The notes under the pieces: model-generated
Database searches by the model: none
The model's input: the letters and a program-made list of their open reading frames with translations, nothing else
Told to the model about the DNA's origin: nothing
Shown here: piece after piece, positions 6,941 to 14,833 of the stretch
How the letters are laid out: the number at the start of each line of letters is the position of its first letter
How positions within the stretch are numbered: the stretch's first letter is position 1
Source: Acidobacteriota bacterium
Lineage (GTDB): Bacteria > Acidobacteriota > HRBIN11
Direction of reading: 5' to 3'
Assembly (NCBI GenBank): GCA_025061865.1
Contig: JANXAA010000010.1
Coordinates: 1 to 16,177, forward strand
DNA length: 16,177 bases
Made by a program: the position numbers and the translations under genes

Positions 6941-8748
6941 GAACGATGGCGGGTATGTCCGTTCGAGCCTTCTTCCGGCGAGTGGGACCCTACGTCCGGC
7001 CCTATCGCTACCAGTTCTTGGGGGGCTTCGTCTACTTGAGCCTCCTCGCGGCCCTCGAGCTGACTCTGCCCATTTGGACGAAGCTGGCCATCGACCATTA
7101 CTTCGTCCCGGGCCGATGGTCGGCCGGCCTCTGGCTCCTGGGGGTGTACGCCCTCACCCTAGGCCTGATCGGTTTGCTTCAGTACTTCCAAGGCTACTTC
7201 ATCGACGTCACGGCCTACCAGGCGATGCGGGACCTGCGGTGCCATACCTTTCGCCACCTCTTGACTCTCCCCATCGCCTTCTTTCAACGCCAGCCGACTG
7301 GCAAGCTGGTCACACGCGTGACCCACGACGTGGACGCCCTCCAAGAAATCCTAGGTCAAGGGATCCTCAGTATTATCGCCGACATCGGGACCAGCATCGC
7401 CATCTTTGGCCTCCTCTGGTGGATTAGCCCCCTCTTGGCCCTGTCCGTCACAGCGACAGCCCTGATGGTCGTCGGCGCGAGTTTCCTCTTCCAACGGTAC
7501 GCCCAGCGGGCCCAGGAAGACATCCGCACCTGGTTGGCACGGTTGAACGGCTTCCTTCAGGAGCACATCGGGGGCATTCCAGTCCTCCAGGTCCACCGGG
7601 CCGAGGCCCAGGCCTTCCGGGAGCTCCAGGACCTCAATCAGGGTTACACGCAGGCTTACGTATCGGCCGTGTTCCACTATGCTTGGTACTATCCCGTGAT
7701 TCGCGCCCTGGAGGTCCTGACGTCGGTCTCGGTCCTCGTGCTAGGGGGCTGGCTCTTCTACGAAGGTCGGCTGACCCTGGGGACCCTCGTCGCCTTTTTT
7801 CAGTACGTCCAGCGGTTCTTCGAGCCCTTAGCCGACCTCAGCGACAAGTACAATACTTTTCTACAGGCCTTCGTGGCCGAGGCCCGCATCCAAGAAATTC
7901 ATCAGACGCCACCCGACCCAACCTATCAGGGTCAGCCCCTCCACGTCGCTGGCCCGGCCCCTATCGCCTTCCGTCATGTAGCCTTCCGGTATACACCGGA
8001 CAGTCCTTGGGTCCTGAAGGACGTGAATCTCATCATCCGCCCCGGCGAGCGGGTCGCTATCGTCGGACCGACCGGCGCCGGAAAAACGACCTTGGCGGCC
8101 CTCCTACTCCGACTCTACGACCCGACCCTGGGGTCCATCGACTTTGGCCATCAGCCGATCCGAGAGGTCGACGCCCGAGACCTTCGACGAACGGTCCGTA
8201 TGATTTTCCAGGAACCTTTTCTTTTCTCGGAAACCGTCCTCCAAAATATCCTACTCTACTCCGACGGGACGGCTCGCGCTGAGTTGGAACGTTGGTTCCA
8301 ACGACTCCGAGACAATACGCTCGTCCAGAACTTGTACACCAAGCTTCATGAAACCCTGCACGAACGCGGGAATGACCTGGCCCACAGCGAACGCCAGGCC
8401 ATCGCCGTCCTGCGGGGCATCGCCACCGCCCCGCAGGTCCTCATCCTGGACGAGGCCCTCTCGGCCCTGGACCCGCAGACCGAGCGAGACCTCCACGACC
8501 TCATCGAGTCCGTCACTCAAGGACGCACCGTCCTTTTGATCGCTCACCGCCTATACACGCTTCCGAACGTCGACCGGGTCATCGTCTTGTGGGATGGCCA
8601 AATCGTCGAAGAAGGCCCTCTCCAGGAACTGCTTCAGCGAGATTCGGTGTTTGCCAGCCTGCTTCGAGTCCAAACCCTGGAAGCCTACGATTCAGGTCGG
8701 GCGGCCATCTCTGAAGACCCGCCCGCCGCTTCCGGCGACGCCGGATGA
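6937..8748 (+). CDS. ABC exporter half-transporter, catalytic-site subunit (TM288/BmrD-like)
   Basis: Partner subunit of 603 residues with a transmembrane domain (about 1-320) and an ATPase domain (about 340-580). Motifs are Walker A GPTGAGKTT (377-385), Q-loop Gln425, Walker B VLILDEA with catalytic Glu506, D-loop SALD and switch His537 (IAHR). The signature is badly degenerate: LAHSERQ (481-487) where LSGGQRQ or LSSGERQ is expected. Together with the first subunit this gives one intact site (this Walker A/B with the partner's LSGGQ) and one dead site. The ATG at 6937 overlaps the upstream stop and has AGGAG ahead. The open frame continues upstream to 6640, but that part lies over the first subunit's ATPase. 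The 3' end overlaps hisIE on the other strand by 64 bases. Confidence 0.93.
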   Translation: MRTMAGMSVRAFFRRVGPYVRPYRYQFLGGFVYLSLLAALELTLPIWTKLAIDHYFVPGRWSAGLWLLGVYALTLGLIGLLQYFQGYFIDVTAYQAMRDLRCHTFRHLLTLPIAFFQRQPTGKLVTRVTHDVDALQEILGQGILSIIADIGTSIAIFGLLWWISPLLALSVTATALMVVGASFLFQRYAQRAQEDIRTWLARLNGFLQEHIGGIPVLQVHRAEAQAFRELQDLNQGYTQAYVSAVFHYAWYYPVIRALEVLTSVSVLVLGGWLFYEGRLTLGTLVAFFQYVQRFFEPLADLSDKYNTFLQAFVAEARIQEIHQTPPDPTYQGQPLHVAGPAPIAFRHVAFRYTPDSPWVLKDVNLIIRPGERVAIVGPTGAGKTTLAALLLRLYDPTLGSIDFGHQPIREVDARDLRRTVRMIFQEPFLFSETVLQNILLYSDGTARAELERWFQRLRDNTLVQNLYTKLHETLHERGNDLAHSERQAIAVLRGIATAPQVLILDEALSALDPQTERDLHDLIESVTQGRTVLLIAHRLYTLPNVDRVIVLWDGQIVEEGPLQELLQRDSVFASLLRVQTLEAYDSGRAAISEDPPAASGDAG

Positions 8749-9323
8749 TGCCGAGACCGTAATTCCCCGAACACGTGCTGCCAAGACCGTCCCTGAGCGA
8801 CCAAGAGGACCGTCAGGTGATACACCAGGTCCGCTACTTCCTGCACACATCGGTCGGGCCCTTCCTGAAGTGCCGCGACCAAGACTTCCAGGGCCTCTTC
8901 GCCGACCTTCCGGGCGACGTGTGGAAGCCCCGCTTGGAAAAGACGCGCCGTGTAAGAAACCGTCGGCTCCGCTCCCTGACGGTCCCGGACGACCCGCTCC
9001 AGCGCCCACAGCCACGTCGCCAAGACGCCGGACGGAACGGCGTCAAAGCAGGAGTCTGTCCCCGTATGGCAAACCGGACCCGTCGGAAGCGCTTCGTAGA
9101 TCCAGGCGTCTTGGTCACAATCGGTCCGGAGACGAAGGACCCGGAGACCATGACCCGACGTTTCGCCCTTCCGCCAGAGACGACGGCGGCGACGAGAGAA
9201 AAAGTGCGCCCACCCGGTCTGGCGGGTCTGCTCCAGGGCTTCGACGTCGGCAAAGGCGACCATGAGGACCTCACCCGTGACCGCGTGTTGGACGACGACG
9301 GGCATGAGGGCCGTTTCCGTCAT
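8685..9323 (-). CDS. hisI: Bifunctional phosphoribosyl-AMP cyclohydrolase / phosphoribosyl-ATP pyrophosphatase
   Basis: HisIE fusion of 212 residues catalysing steps two and three of histidine synthesis in the cytoplasm. The HisI part (about 8-98) shows WRKGETSG (50-57), the metal-binding DCDQD (68-72), CHTG (85-88) and a further Cys at 92. The HisE part (about 105-192) shows SYTARL, the metal-binding GEEALE (141-146) and EVADLVYHLTVLL (162-174). The ATG at 9323 overlaps the hisF stop (ATGA) and has GGAGG six bases upstream. The open frame upstream to 9638 lies over hisF and is not used. About 20 residues after the HisE core form a small tail that lies over the end of the ABC exporter gene. 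Confidence 0.95.
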   Translation of the reverse strand: MTETALMPVVVQHAVTGEVLMVAFADVEALEQTRQTGWAHFFSRRRRRLWRKGETSGHGLRVLRLRTDCDQDAWIYEALPTGPVCHTGTDSCFDAVPSGVLATWLWALERVVRDRQGAEPTVSYTARLFQAGLPHVARKVGEEALEVLVAALQEGPDRCVQEVADLVYHLTVLLVAQGRSWQHVFGELRSRHHPASPEAAGGSSEMAARPES

Positions 9324-10105
9324 AGAGGACCTCCGGGAGAGAAGGGGTGTTCCCAGCGGACCGGAATTCCACACTGATTTAAGTAATTTTTTAACTCCCA
9401 AACTCGGAACTGAGCTCGGTGGAGACGAGACGCCAGGAGGACGGCATCGGCCCCGACGAGGCAGGCATCCCGTAAGTGCTCGGGCTGACCGGCGCCCCCC
9501 GAGGCGATGACGGGAATTTCCACAGCATTGATAATTTGCTTCAATAAATCCAAGTCGTATCCCAGTCCGGTTCCGTCCCGATGGATGGCCGTCACGAGGA
9601 GTTCTCCGGCTCCCAGCCGGGCGGCCGTTTGGGCCCACGTCCGGGCCTCCCAGGGGGTAGGCTTTCTCCCTGCATGGGTGTACACACGGTACCCCCCACC
9701 GGGTTCCAAATTCACGTCAATGGCCACGACGACGGCCTGACAGCCGTACCGGTCGGCCAAGTCGCGGATGAGCCGAGGATTCTCGACGGCCGCCGTATTG
9801 ACGCTGACTTTGTCGGCCCCAGCCCGAAACAAGACGTCAGCGTCGGCCACACTGCGGATACCGCCCCCGACGGTGAAGGGAATGCGGAGGGCATCGGCCG
9901 TTCGCTCGACGACCCGGATGAGCGTCGCTCGGCCCTCCGTCGTCGCCGTGATGTCAAGGAAGACGACCTCGTCGGCGCCTTCGGCCTCGTAGCGTCGGGC
10001 CAGTTCGACAGGGTCGCCGGCCTTTTGAAGGTCCTCAAAGCGAACGCCCTTCACGACGACGCCCTGGTCGACGTCCAGACATGGGATCAGACGTCGGGCC
10101 AACAT
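9320..10105 (-). CDS. hisF: Imidazole glycerol phosphate synthase cyclase subunit HisF
   Basis: TIM-barrel synthase subunit of 261 residues. It uses ammonia delivered by HisH to turn PRFAR into imidazole glycerol phosphate and AICAR. The catalytic aspartates are Asp11 (IPCLDV) and Asp130 (VVAIDV). Phosphate-binding signatures are TVGGGIRS near 78 and ASGGAGQPEH. The usual DRDGT motif reads HRDGT here, a small departure. The ATG at 10105 has GAGGT ahead; an upstream in-frame start at 10144 would add 13 residues not found in the family and lies over a repeat word. It overlaps hisIE by four bases and is separated from hisA by an unusually long 263-base gap. Confidence 0.96.
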   Translation of the reverse strand: MLARRLIPCLDVDQGVVVKGVRFEDLQKAGDPVELARRYEAEGADEVVFLDITATTEGRATLIRVVERTADALRIPFTVGGGIRSVADADVLFRAGADKVSVNTAAVENPRLIRDLADRYGCQAVVVAIDVNLEPGGGYRVYTHAGRKPTPWEARTWAQTAARLGAGELLVTAIHRDGTGLGYDLDLLKQIINAVEIPVIASGGAGQPEHLRDACLVGADAVLLASRLHRAQFRVWELKNYLNQCGIPVRWEHPFSPGGPL

Positions 10106-10368
10106 GGAAGACCTCATGATTCGAGCAATTGGGCAGTTCGACAAGTCGCTGATGGGCCGAAGGTCTGAAGAAGGCTCCGCTCGAAAGATTCCCCTCTCCC
10201 GGGGGGAGCGCTCAAGAGGCGATCTCGAAACCTTCTTGCCGACCTCCGTTCACCATGGCTGTCTGCTCGTCAAACCGGTTCATCGACCTAATCTACCGTC
10301 CTTCTGAACTGTCCCATGCCCGCACTGTCGATGCGGACTTGAACGATTCTTCAAAGAACAGTTCATAT
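10106..10368. other. Long intra-operon gap between hisA and hisF
   Basis: No convincing gene is present; the best minus-strand reading is about 23 codons. An AT-rich inverted repeat, TTCTTCAA (10347-10354) with TTGAAGAA (10372-10379), spans the hisA stop. GAACTGT (10306-10312) pairs with ACAGTTC (10358-10364), and CCGCA (10320-10324) pairs with TGCGG (10332-10336) inside it. CTCCC/GGGAG lies at 10196-10208, and the 17-base dispersed repeat is at 10127-10143. None has a T-run marking a clear terminator. The gap could hold an internal promoter, an attenuating structure or an inserted sequence. Confidence 0.45.
10127..10143 (-). repeat. 17-base dispersed repeat, copy 2
   Basis: Exact reverse complement of 5032-5048. 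It lies 21 bases upstream of the hisF start, in the same sense orientation toward its gene as copy 1. Confidence 0.6.
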
Positions 10369-11091
10369 TTATTGAAGAAGTAGATTAAGTTTGTTGAAAT
10401 CGATCCGGCCGTCTAGGAGGGCTCGGCCGACGATGATGCCCTGCAGGCTGTCGATACCCAGCGACGCTAAAGTCTTCAAGTCCTCCACCGACTCGACACC
10501 GCCGGCCCACCATATGGGCCGGTTGACCCGTTCAGTCCAGAAACGAACGCGTTCGGGGTCGATGCCCTGACAGGTCCCGTCCCGTTCCGTGTCCGTGATA
10601 AGAAATCCCCGGAAAGGGATCGGGGTCCATCGCTGAAGCCACGTATCGACTTCCCCGGGAGCCGCCTGCTGCCATCCCCGGACGACCCATCGGAGACCCC
10701 GTACGTCTAGGGCTACGAGGACCTGACCCTCCCAGAGGTCAGCGGCCTGTCGCAAGAAGGCCAGGTCGGCGGCCCGGGTCCCGAGGACGACGCGGTCGAT
10801 ACCCCAGGACCGGACCGTGCGTAGGACGTCGAGCGTCCGGAGACCGCCCCCGACCTGAATCCGGAGGCCGGTCTGTCGGCGGATCTCGGCGATCACCGGG
10901 CCATGCGTCCAACGGCCTGTCCGGGCGCCATCCAGGTCGACGATGTGGAGCCATCGAAAACCCAAGCTCTCTAAATGCCGAGCCCACTCGACCGGCGTCC
11001 ACGGGTATCGCCGCACCCGCCGGAAGTCGCCCTGCGTCAGACGGACGACATGACCCTCCATGAGGTCCATGGCCGGAATGACTTCTAACAT
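10369..11091 (-). CDS. hisA: ProFAR isomerase HisA
   Basis: TIM-barrel isomerase of 240 residues that converts ProFAR to PRFAR, the substrate of HisHF. The expected catalytic aspartates are Asp9 (PAMDL) and Asp129 (VALDV). Other family marks are the HIVDLDGA loop (49-56), VGGGLR (80-85), TDTERDGT (166-173) and the WAGGVES loop near 195. The ATG at 11091 follows GGAGG at about nine bases. It lies 67 bases after hisH. An AT-rich inverted repeat spans the stop codon. Confidence 0.95.
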   Translation of the reverse strand: MLEVIPAMDLMEGHVVRLTQGDFRRVRRYPWTPVEWARHLESLGFRWLHIVDLDGARTGRWTHGPVIAEIRRQTGLRIQVGGGLRTLDVLRTVRSWGIDRVVLGTRAADLAFLRQAADLWEGQVLVALDVRGLRWVVRGWQQAAPGEVDTWLQRWTPIPFRGFLITDTERDGTCQGIDPERVRFWTERVNRPIWWAGGVESVEDLKTLASLGIDSLQGIIVGRALLDGRIDFNKLNLLLQ

Positions 11092-11158
11092 CCATCTCGC
11101 CTCCGTTCCAAGCCGGTCAGGGGCCTGCGTTCTTGGAGAAACTCAAACGGGGGATGTC

Positions 11159-11830
11159 CTAACCCTCTTCCAGCCAACGCCGGAGAAACGTCAGACCCCA
11201 AGACCCCGACTTCTCAGGATGGAATTGCACACCCACGACGTGACCCCGTCCTACGACCGAGGGAAATCGGATAGGGCCGTATTCGGTGAAGGCCCAAACG
11301 AGCTCCGGGTCGGCGGGTTCGGGGTAGTAGCTGTGGGCAAAGTAGGCATATCCCGACGGGAATCCTGTCAGCCAGACCGGACGCCGAACCTCGGGGACCC
11401 ATTCGACCTGATTCCACCCCATATGAGGGACCCGCCGAACATTTCGGAAGCGGACGACCCGGCCCGGCCAGTGACCGAGACCCGGCTCATGACCCTCCTC
11501 GCTGGCTTCCCATAGCCACTGCATGCCCAGACAGATCCCGAGGACCGGTAGGCCTTCAGCTATCGACTGTTGAATGAATTCTTTCAGTCCTGTGGAATTC
11601 AGTCGGTGGCAGGCCCAGTCGAAAGCGCCGACGCCGGGAACGACCAGTCGGTCGAACCGAAAACCGGGCCTCGGCCGGTCTAGGACAGTGACCCGAGCCC
11701 CCAGGGCCATAAAGGCGGCCGTGAGGCTCCGGAGGTTTCCAGCTTGGTAGTCGACGATGACGACCGACGGGGATTCAGACGTCGCCCGTCGAGGTCGTGC
11801 ATCCGTGGCTGGAACGACATTTCCATGCAT
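11159..11830 (-). CDS. hisH: Imidazole glycerol phosphate synthase glutaminase subunit HisH
   Basis: Class I glutamine amidotransferase of 223 residues that supplies ammonia to HisF. The catalytic triad is visible: Cys100 (GICLGMQ), His204 and Glu206 (VQFHPEKSG). The oxyanion-strand motif is PGVGAF (65-70). The family core starts at about residue 22 (SVVIVDYQAGN), so some 20 extra N-terminal residues are present. I prefer the ATG at 11830 because GGAGAG lies about seven bases ahead; a GTG at 11854 would add eight more residues with a weaker site. It sits between hisB and hisA in the operon. Confidence 0.93.
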   Translation of the reverse strand: MHGNVVPATDARPRRATSESPSVVIVDYQAGNLRSLTAAFMALGARVTVLDRPRPGFRFDRLVVPGVGAFDWACHRLNSTGLKEFIQQSIAEGLPVLGICLGMQWLWEASEEGHEPGLGHWPGRVVRFRNVRRVPHMGWNQVEWVPEVRRPVWLTGFPSGYAYFAHSYYPEPADPELVWAFTEYGPIRFPSVVGRGHVVGVQFHPEKSGSWGLTFLRRWLEEG

Positions 11831-11893
11831 CGCATCTCTCTCCGGGTCCGTCACCGGTCGTCCCGTCCCTATCCGCCCACCTGCCCATGGGTC

Positions 11894-12454
11894 TCACGTC
11901 CAAAGGACACCCTTGGTCGACGTCGGGCCCTCGCCGGACCGAGGCGTCAGGGCCTGAGCCAGGCATCGGCCCGTGGCCTTAAAGAAAGCCTCCATGACGT
12001 GGTGCCAGTGACCGGGCTGGAGGACTTGCAGGTGAAGCGTCATCCGAAGGGCCCGGGTCAGGCCGGCGTAGAATTCGGTGATCTCGTGGGTTGGGACCCT
12101 CTTCATGAACAGCCCGGCCCGGCCTGACAAGTCCATGGCGACCAGGACGAGGGCCTCGTCCATGGGGACGACCTGATGGGCAAAGCGAGTCACCGGACCA
12201 GCCGTCTGGAGGGCCTCCCGGAGGGCGTTGCCGAGGGCAATCCCTGTGTCTTCGACGAAATGGTGGTAGATCCCGTCCTGGCTGACGGTCTGGCACTGGA
12301 AGTCCCACTCCGCATAAAAGCTCAACGCGTGGAGAAAATGTGTAAACAGGGCATCCGGTGTCTGGATGTCGATCCGACCCTGACCGGGAAACTGGCCCTG
12401 AAGCCGGACATGGGTCTCACGAGACTGCCAGTCGACCTGAAATTTCAGCGGCAT
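11894..12454 (-). CDS. hisB: Imidazoleglycerol-phosphate dehydratase HisB (divergent)
   Basis: Metal-dependent dehydratase of 186 residues that makes imidazole acetol phosphate. Retained manganese-site motifs are HHFVED (64-69) and HHVMEAFFKA (151-160). VPMDEAL (96-102), MDLSGR (107-112) and STKG (179-182) also match. It is unusually divergent elsewhere: the family DHML motif reads THFL (38-41), the DDHH motif reads IYHH, and the loop after SGR is changed. It has no phosphatase domain. The ATG at 12454 has GGAGG six bases ahead and lies 38 bases inside the end of hisC, so translation is probably coupled. Confidence 0.9.
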   Translation of the reverse strand: MPLKFQVDWQSRETHVRLQGQFPGQGRIDIQTPDALFTHFLHALSFYAEWDFQCQTVSQDGIYHHFVEDTGIALGNALREALQTAGPVTRFAHQVVPMDEALVLVAMDLSGRAGLFMKRVPTHEITEFYAGLTRALRMTLHLQVLQPGHWHHVMEAFFKATGRCLAQALTPRSGEGPTSTKGVLWT

Positions 12455-13409
12455 AGTAAGCCTCCAGGACGTCCAAGAATTGAGCATTGTCCTCGGGTCG
12501 CCCCACGCTGACCCGTGCGGCACCGGGGCCCACGACGTTTTCCAAATTCCGGATTTGGATACCGTACTCCGCCAAGCGCCGGACGAGGCCCTCGATGTGA
12601 CGGGGTCCCTGAAAGAGGATGAAGTTAGCCTCCGAAGGCCACACCCGCAGACCCGGTAGGCGAGCCATCCGTACGAGCATGGCCTGGCGTTCCTGACGGA
12701 CGGCGGCGACATACGTCTGGAAGGTCTCGGGTCTTTCTAAGACCCACAGGGCCGTGTACAGCGCCAGGCGATTGACGTTGAAGGGCAGGCGGCGGACTTC
12801 TAAGGGCTTCAGGATGGACCGGGGGACGGCCATAAAGCCCAGGCGCAGACCGGCCATGCAGAAGCTCTTCGAGAAACTCCGCAGGACAATCAGGCGGCCC
12901 TCCGGGTCGAACATGTCCGTCAACGATTCCCGGGCGAAGTCGGCATATGTTTCGTCGAGGACGATCCACGCCTGCCACCGGTCGAGCAAGTCTGCCAACT
13001 GAGCCCGCCCCAGCAAGCACATCCCGGACGGATTGTGGGGACGGTCGAGGAAAAGGAGTCGGTCCCGGGCCTCGAGCATGGCGTCCCAAGGGACCTCAAA
13101 GTCCGGGCCCAGGGGAATCTCGACGGCGTCCAGCTCCCAGCCCCGAGCGACCCCAGCGTAACCCGAAAAGGCAGGCCGCCAGAAGGCCACCCGGCGGTGC
13201 CACAACATCAGCAGGGCGATGGCCTCGTCGGCTCCATTCGTGAGGACGACAGATTCCGTCGGGATGCCCCAGTAAGCAGCGACCCCCGCTCGGACGAGGT
13301 CGTACAGGGCCTCGTCTGGATACAGATGCCATCGCTGGGCGGCGACCCAGGCCTTCGCCTCCGGCGGCAAGTCCCACGGATTTTCATTCAAGTGAAGTCG
13401 GACGACCAA
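12417..13409 (-). CDS. hisC: Histidinol-phosphate aminotransferase HisC
   Basis: PLP-dependent class II aminotransferase of 330 residues that converts imidazole acetol phosphate to histidinol phosphate. The PLP lysine is Lys181 in SFSKSFCMAGLRLGF. Cofactor contacts are seen in TNGADEA (57-63), HNPSG (125-129) and LDETYADF (151-158). The protein begins almost at the LNENP motif (7-11), so it lacks about 20 N-terminal residues present in many homologues; compact versions are known in thermophiles. The TTG start at 13409 has GAGGAGG about five bases ahead and overlaps hisG by 26 bases. No better start is visible. Confidence 0.93.
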   Translation of the reverse strand: MVVRLHLNENPWDLPPEAKAWVAAQRWHLYPDEALYDLVRAGVAAYWGIPTESVVLTNGADEAIALLMLWHRRVAFWRPAFSGYAGVARGWELDAVEIPLGPDFEVPWDAMLEARDRLLFLDRPHNPSGMCLLGRAQLADLLDRWQAWIVLDETYADFARESLTDMFDPEGRLIVLRSFSKSFCMAGLRLGFMAVPRSILKPLEVRRLPFNVNRLALYTALWVLERPETFQTYVAAVRQERQAMLVRMARLPGLRVWPSEANFILFQGPRHIEGLVRRLAEYGIQIRNLENVVGPGAARVSVGRPEDNAQFLDVLEAYYAAEISGRLAVS

Positions 13410-14043
13410 CCGCGACCTCCTCGTCTGCGGGAGTTTGGAAGAGACGAAGCCATCGGTAGACCTTGTCGGCCTCTATCTTAAAGCGGTGACGGCTCACGAT
13501 AAGTCGAGCTGTCGTCTCGCCCAAGACGGCGACGACCCGCAGGCGGTGGGCCTGCAAGGTGCGGCCCGTCTGGCGCAGGTCGAAGATGGCGTCGGCCAGG
13601 CCGAGCGAGCAAGCGATCTCGACCGACCCCTGCATGGGGACCCACCGGACGTCCGGGACGCGGATACGACTCCGGGCGACGTTGGGATACTTCGTAGCGA
13701 TACGGCCCCCAGCCAGGTCTTCCAGGCGCCGGATGGGACTCTCCTGGGGGACGGCCACGACGAACTGGGCCCGGCCGAAGCCGAAGTCTTTGAGGATCAA
13801 GACCCGTTGACCGCTTTCGAGGATTTGGTCGTAGCCGGTGATCCCCAGGTCGGCCGCCCCGAGGGCCACACATATGGGCACGTCAGCCGGCTTAAGCAAG
13901 ACGACTTCGACGGACGCGTCCGGCAGGACCCCGATGAGCTGACGCTCCTCGACGATCTCCGCCGGGACCTGGAGGCCCACCTGGCGGAGGTAGGCCACGG
14001 ACGGCTCAAGAAGCCGACCCTTCGAAAGGGCTAAGCGCATCAT
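13384..14043 (-). CDS. hisG: ATP phosphoribosyltransferase catalytic subunit HisG, short form
   Basis: First enzyme of histidine synthesis, joining ATP and PRPP. At 219 residues it is the short form, which lacks the C-terminal regulatory domain and needs HisZ; the gene just upstream supplies it. Motifs are SKGRL (7-11), ADLGITGYD (64-72), ATKYPN (116-121), QGSVEIA (138-144) and the PRPP loop DLRQTGRTL (155-163). Two adjacent ATG codons (14043 and 14040) follow GGAG; either may be used. The start lies 38 bases inside the hisZ end. Confidence 0.95.
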   Translation of the reverse strand: MMRLALSKGRLLEPSVAYLRQVGLQVPAEIVEERQLIGVLPDASVEVVLLKPADVPICVALGAADLGITGYDQILESGQRVLILKDFGFGRAQFVVAVPQESPIRRLEDLAGGRIATKYPNVARSRIRVPDVRWVPMQGSVEIACSLGLADAIFDLRQTGRTLQAHRLRVVAVLGETTARLIVSRHRFKIEADKVYRWLRLFQTPADEEVAVGRPTSLE

Positions 14044-14677
14044 AGGGAAACTCCATCGCAAAGCCTATCCCGTAAGTAGACCCGATGACGTACTCCCCGC
14101 CCCGCAGGACTTCGTGAGGGAGAAAATCCACGAAACCCTCTAAGAGCCAACCCGTGTAGTAGGGAAACAGGGGACTCATCGTGAGGTCGATGACGACGTG
14201 AGGGGCAAAACGCTCGACCCAGGCGGCCAAGCGGGCCCGCTGTTCAGGCGTCCCGATGCCCCATCGCTCCATCCAGTGAAGAGTCTCGCCCCGCCCCCGG
14301 ACGACCGTCGGGTCAACGGCCCTCTCGGCTAAATTCCAGGGTTCTGACGGAAGCTGGTCCTGAAGGGCCCGGTGAGCGACGTCCAGCGTGAACGTAGGCG
14401 ACAGGACTTGCAGGCTCTGGACGGCGACTTCCAGGAGGGTCTCCCAGGCCCGGTCGTCCGGATCCAGGACCTCCAGGCCGACCTGCAGAAACTCTGCGAT
14501 CGCCCCCCCTGGCCGGAGACGAAAGACCCGGTCGATATAGTACAAGAGGCGGGTACCCGCCCTTCGCTCGGTCAGGGCCATCTGGACCGTTATCTCGGGG
14601 CGCAGGACGAAGACACGACCCTGGCCGTCGATGACCTTGGGGGCCGATGACCAGAGAGCCCGGACGGGTCGGTCCAA
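14006..14677 (-). CDS. hisZ: ATP phosphoribosyltransferase regulatory subunit HisZ (5' end uncertain)
   Basis: Histidyl-tRNA-synthetase-like subunit that activates short-form HisG. From the TTG at 14677 it has 223 residues. The HisRS-like motif 2 region is seen in VFVLRPEITVQMAL (22-35), DRVFRLRPGGAIAEFLQVGLE, and a late STYGIGFAMEF. Matching sequence continues upstream in the same frame to 14762 (QWRALFEARG, ELHLPLLVPW), yet no ATG, GTG or TTG is found there before a stop at 14765-14767. The preceding frame reads VVLSQIPLES after GTG codons with GAGG ahead, so the true gene probably starts near 14790 with a one-base frame change near 14765. The TTG start shown is the conservative choice. It is the first gene of the his operon. 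Confidence 0.8.
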   Translation of the reverse strand: MDRPVRALWSSAPKVIDGQGRVFVLRPEITVQMALTERRAGTRLLYYIDRVFRLRPGGAIAEFLQVGLEVLDPDDRAWETLLEVAVQSLQVLSPTFTLDVAHRALQDQLPSEPWNLAERAVDPTVVRGRGETLHWMERWGIGTPEQRARLAAWVERFAPHVVIDLTMSPLFPYYTGWLLEGFVDFLPHEVLRGGEYVIGSTYGIGFAMEFPYDALSPFEGSAS

Positions 14678-14833
14678 GTCGTCCCAGGGAACTAAGAGGG
14701 GAAGATGCAGTTCACGAGCACCTCGGGCTTCGAACAGGGCTCGCCACTGCGTGAAGACAGCTCTCTAAGGGGATTTGGGACAACACCACTGCGCGCCTCA
14801 CACCCTGTGGGGTTCGACGGGAATAGGTTCCTA

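Noticed and set aside
9324..9638. 105-residue extension of HisIE
   Set aside because: It lies over hisF in another frame and has no recognisable domain; the ATG at 9323 is coupled to the hisF stop.
12455..12712. 86-residue extension of HisB
   Set aside because: It lies over hisC in another frame; the ATG at 12454 has GGAGG and matches the family start.
13435..14034. 199-residue plus-strand open frame opposite hisG
   Set aside because: It is a composition-driven shadow of hisG with Asp/Gly-rich sequence and no domain; similar plus-strand frames opposite other his genes were dropped for the same reason.
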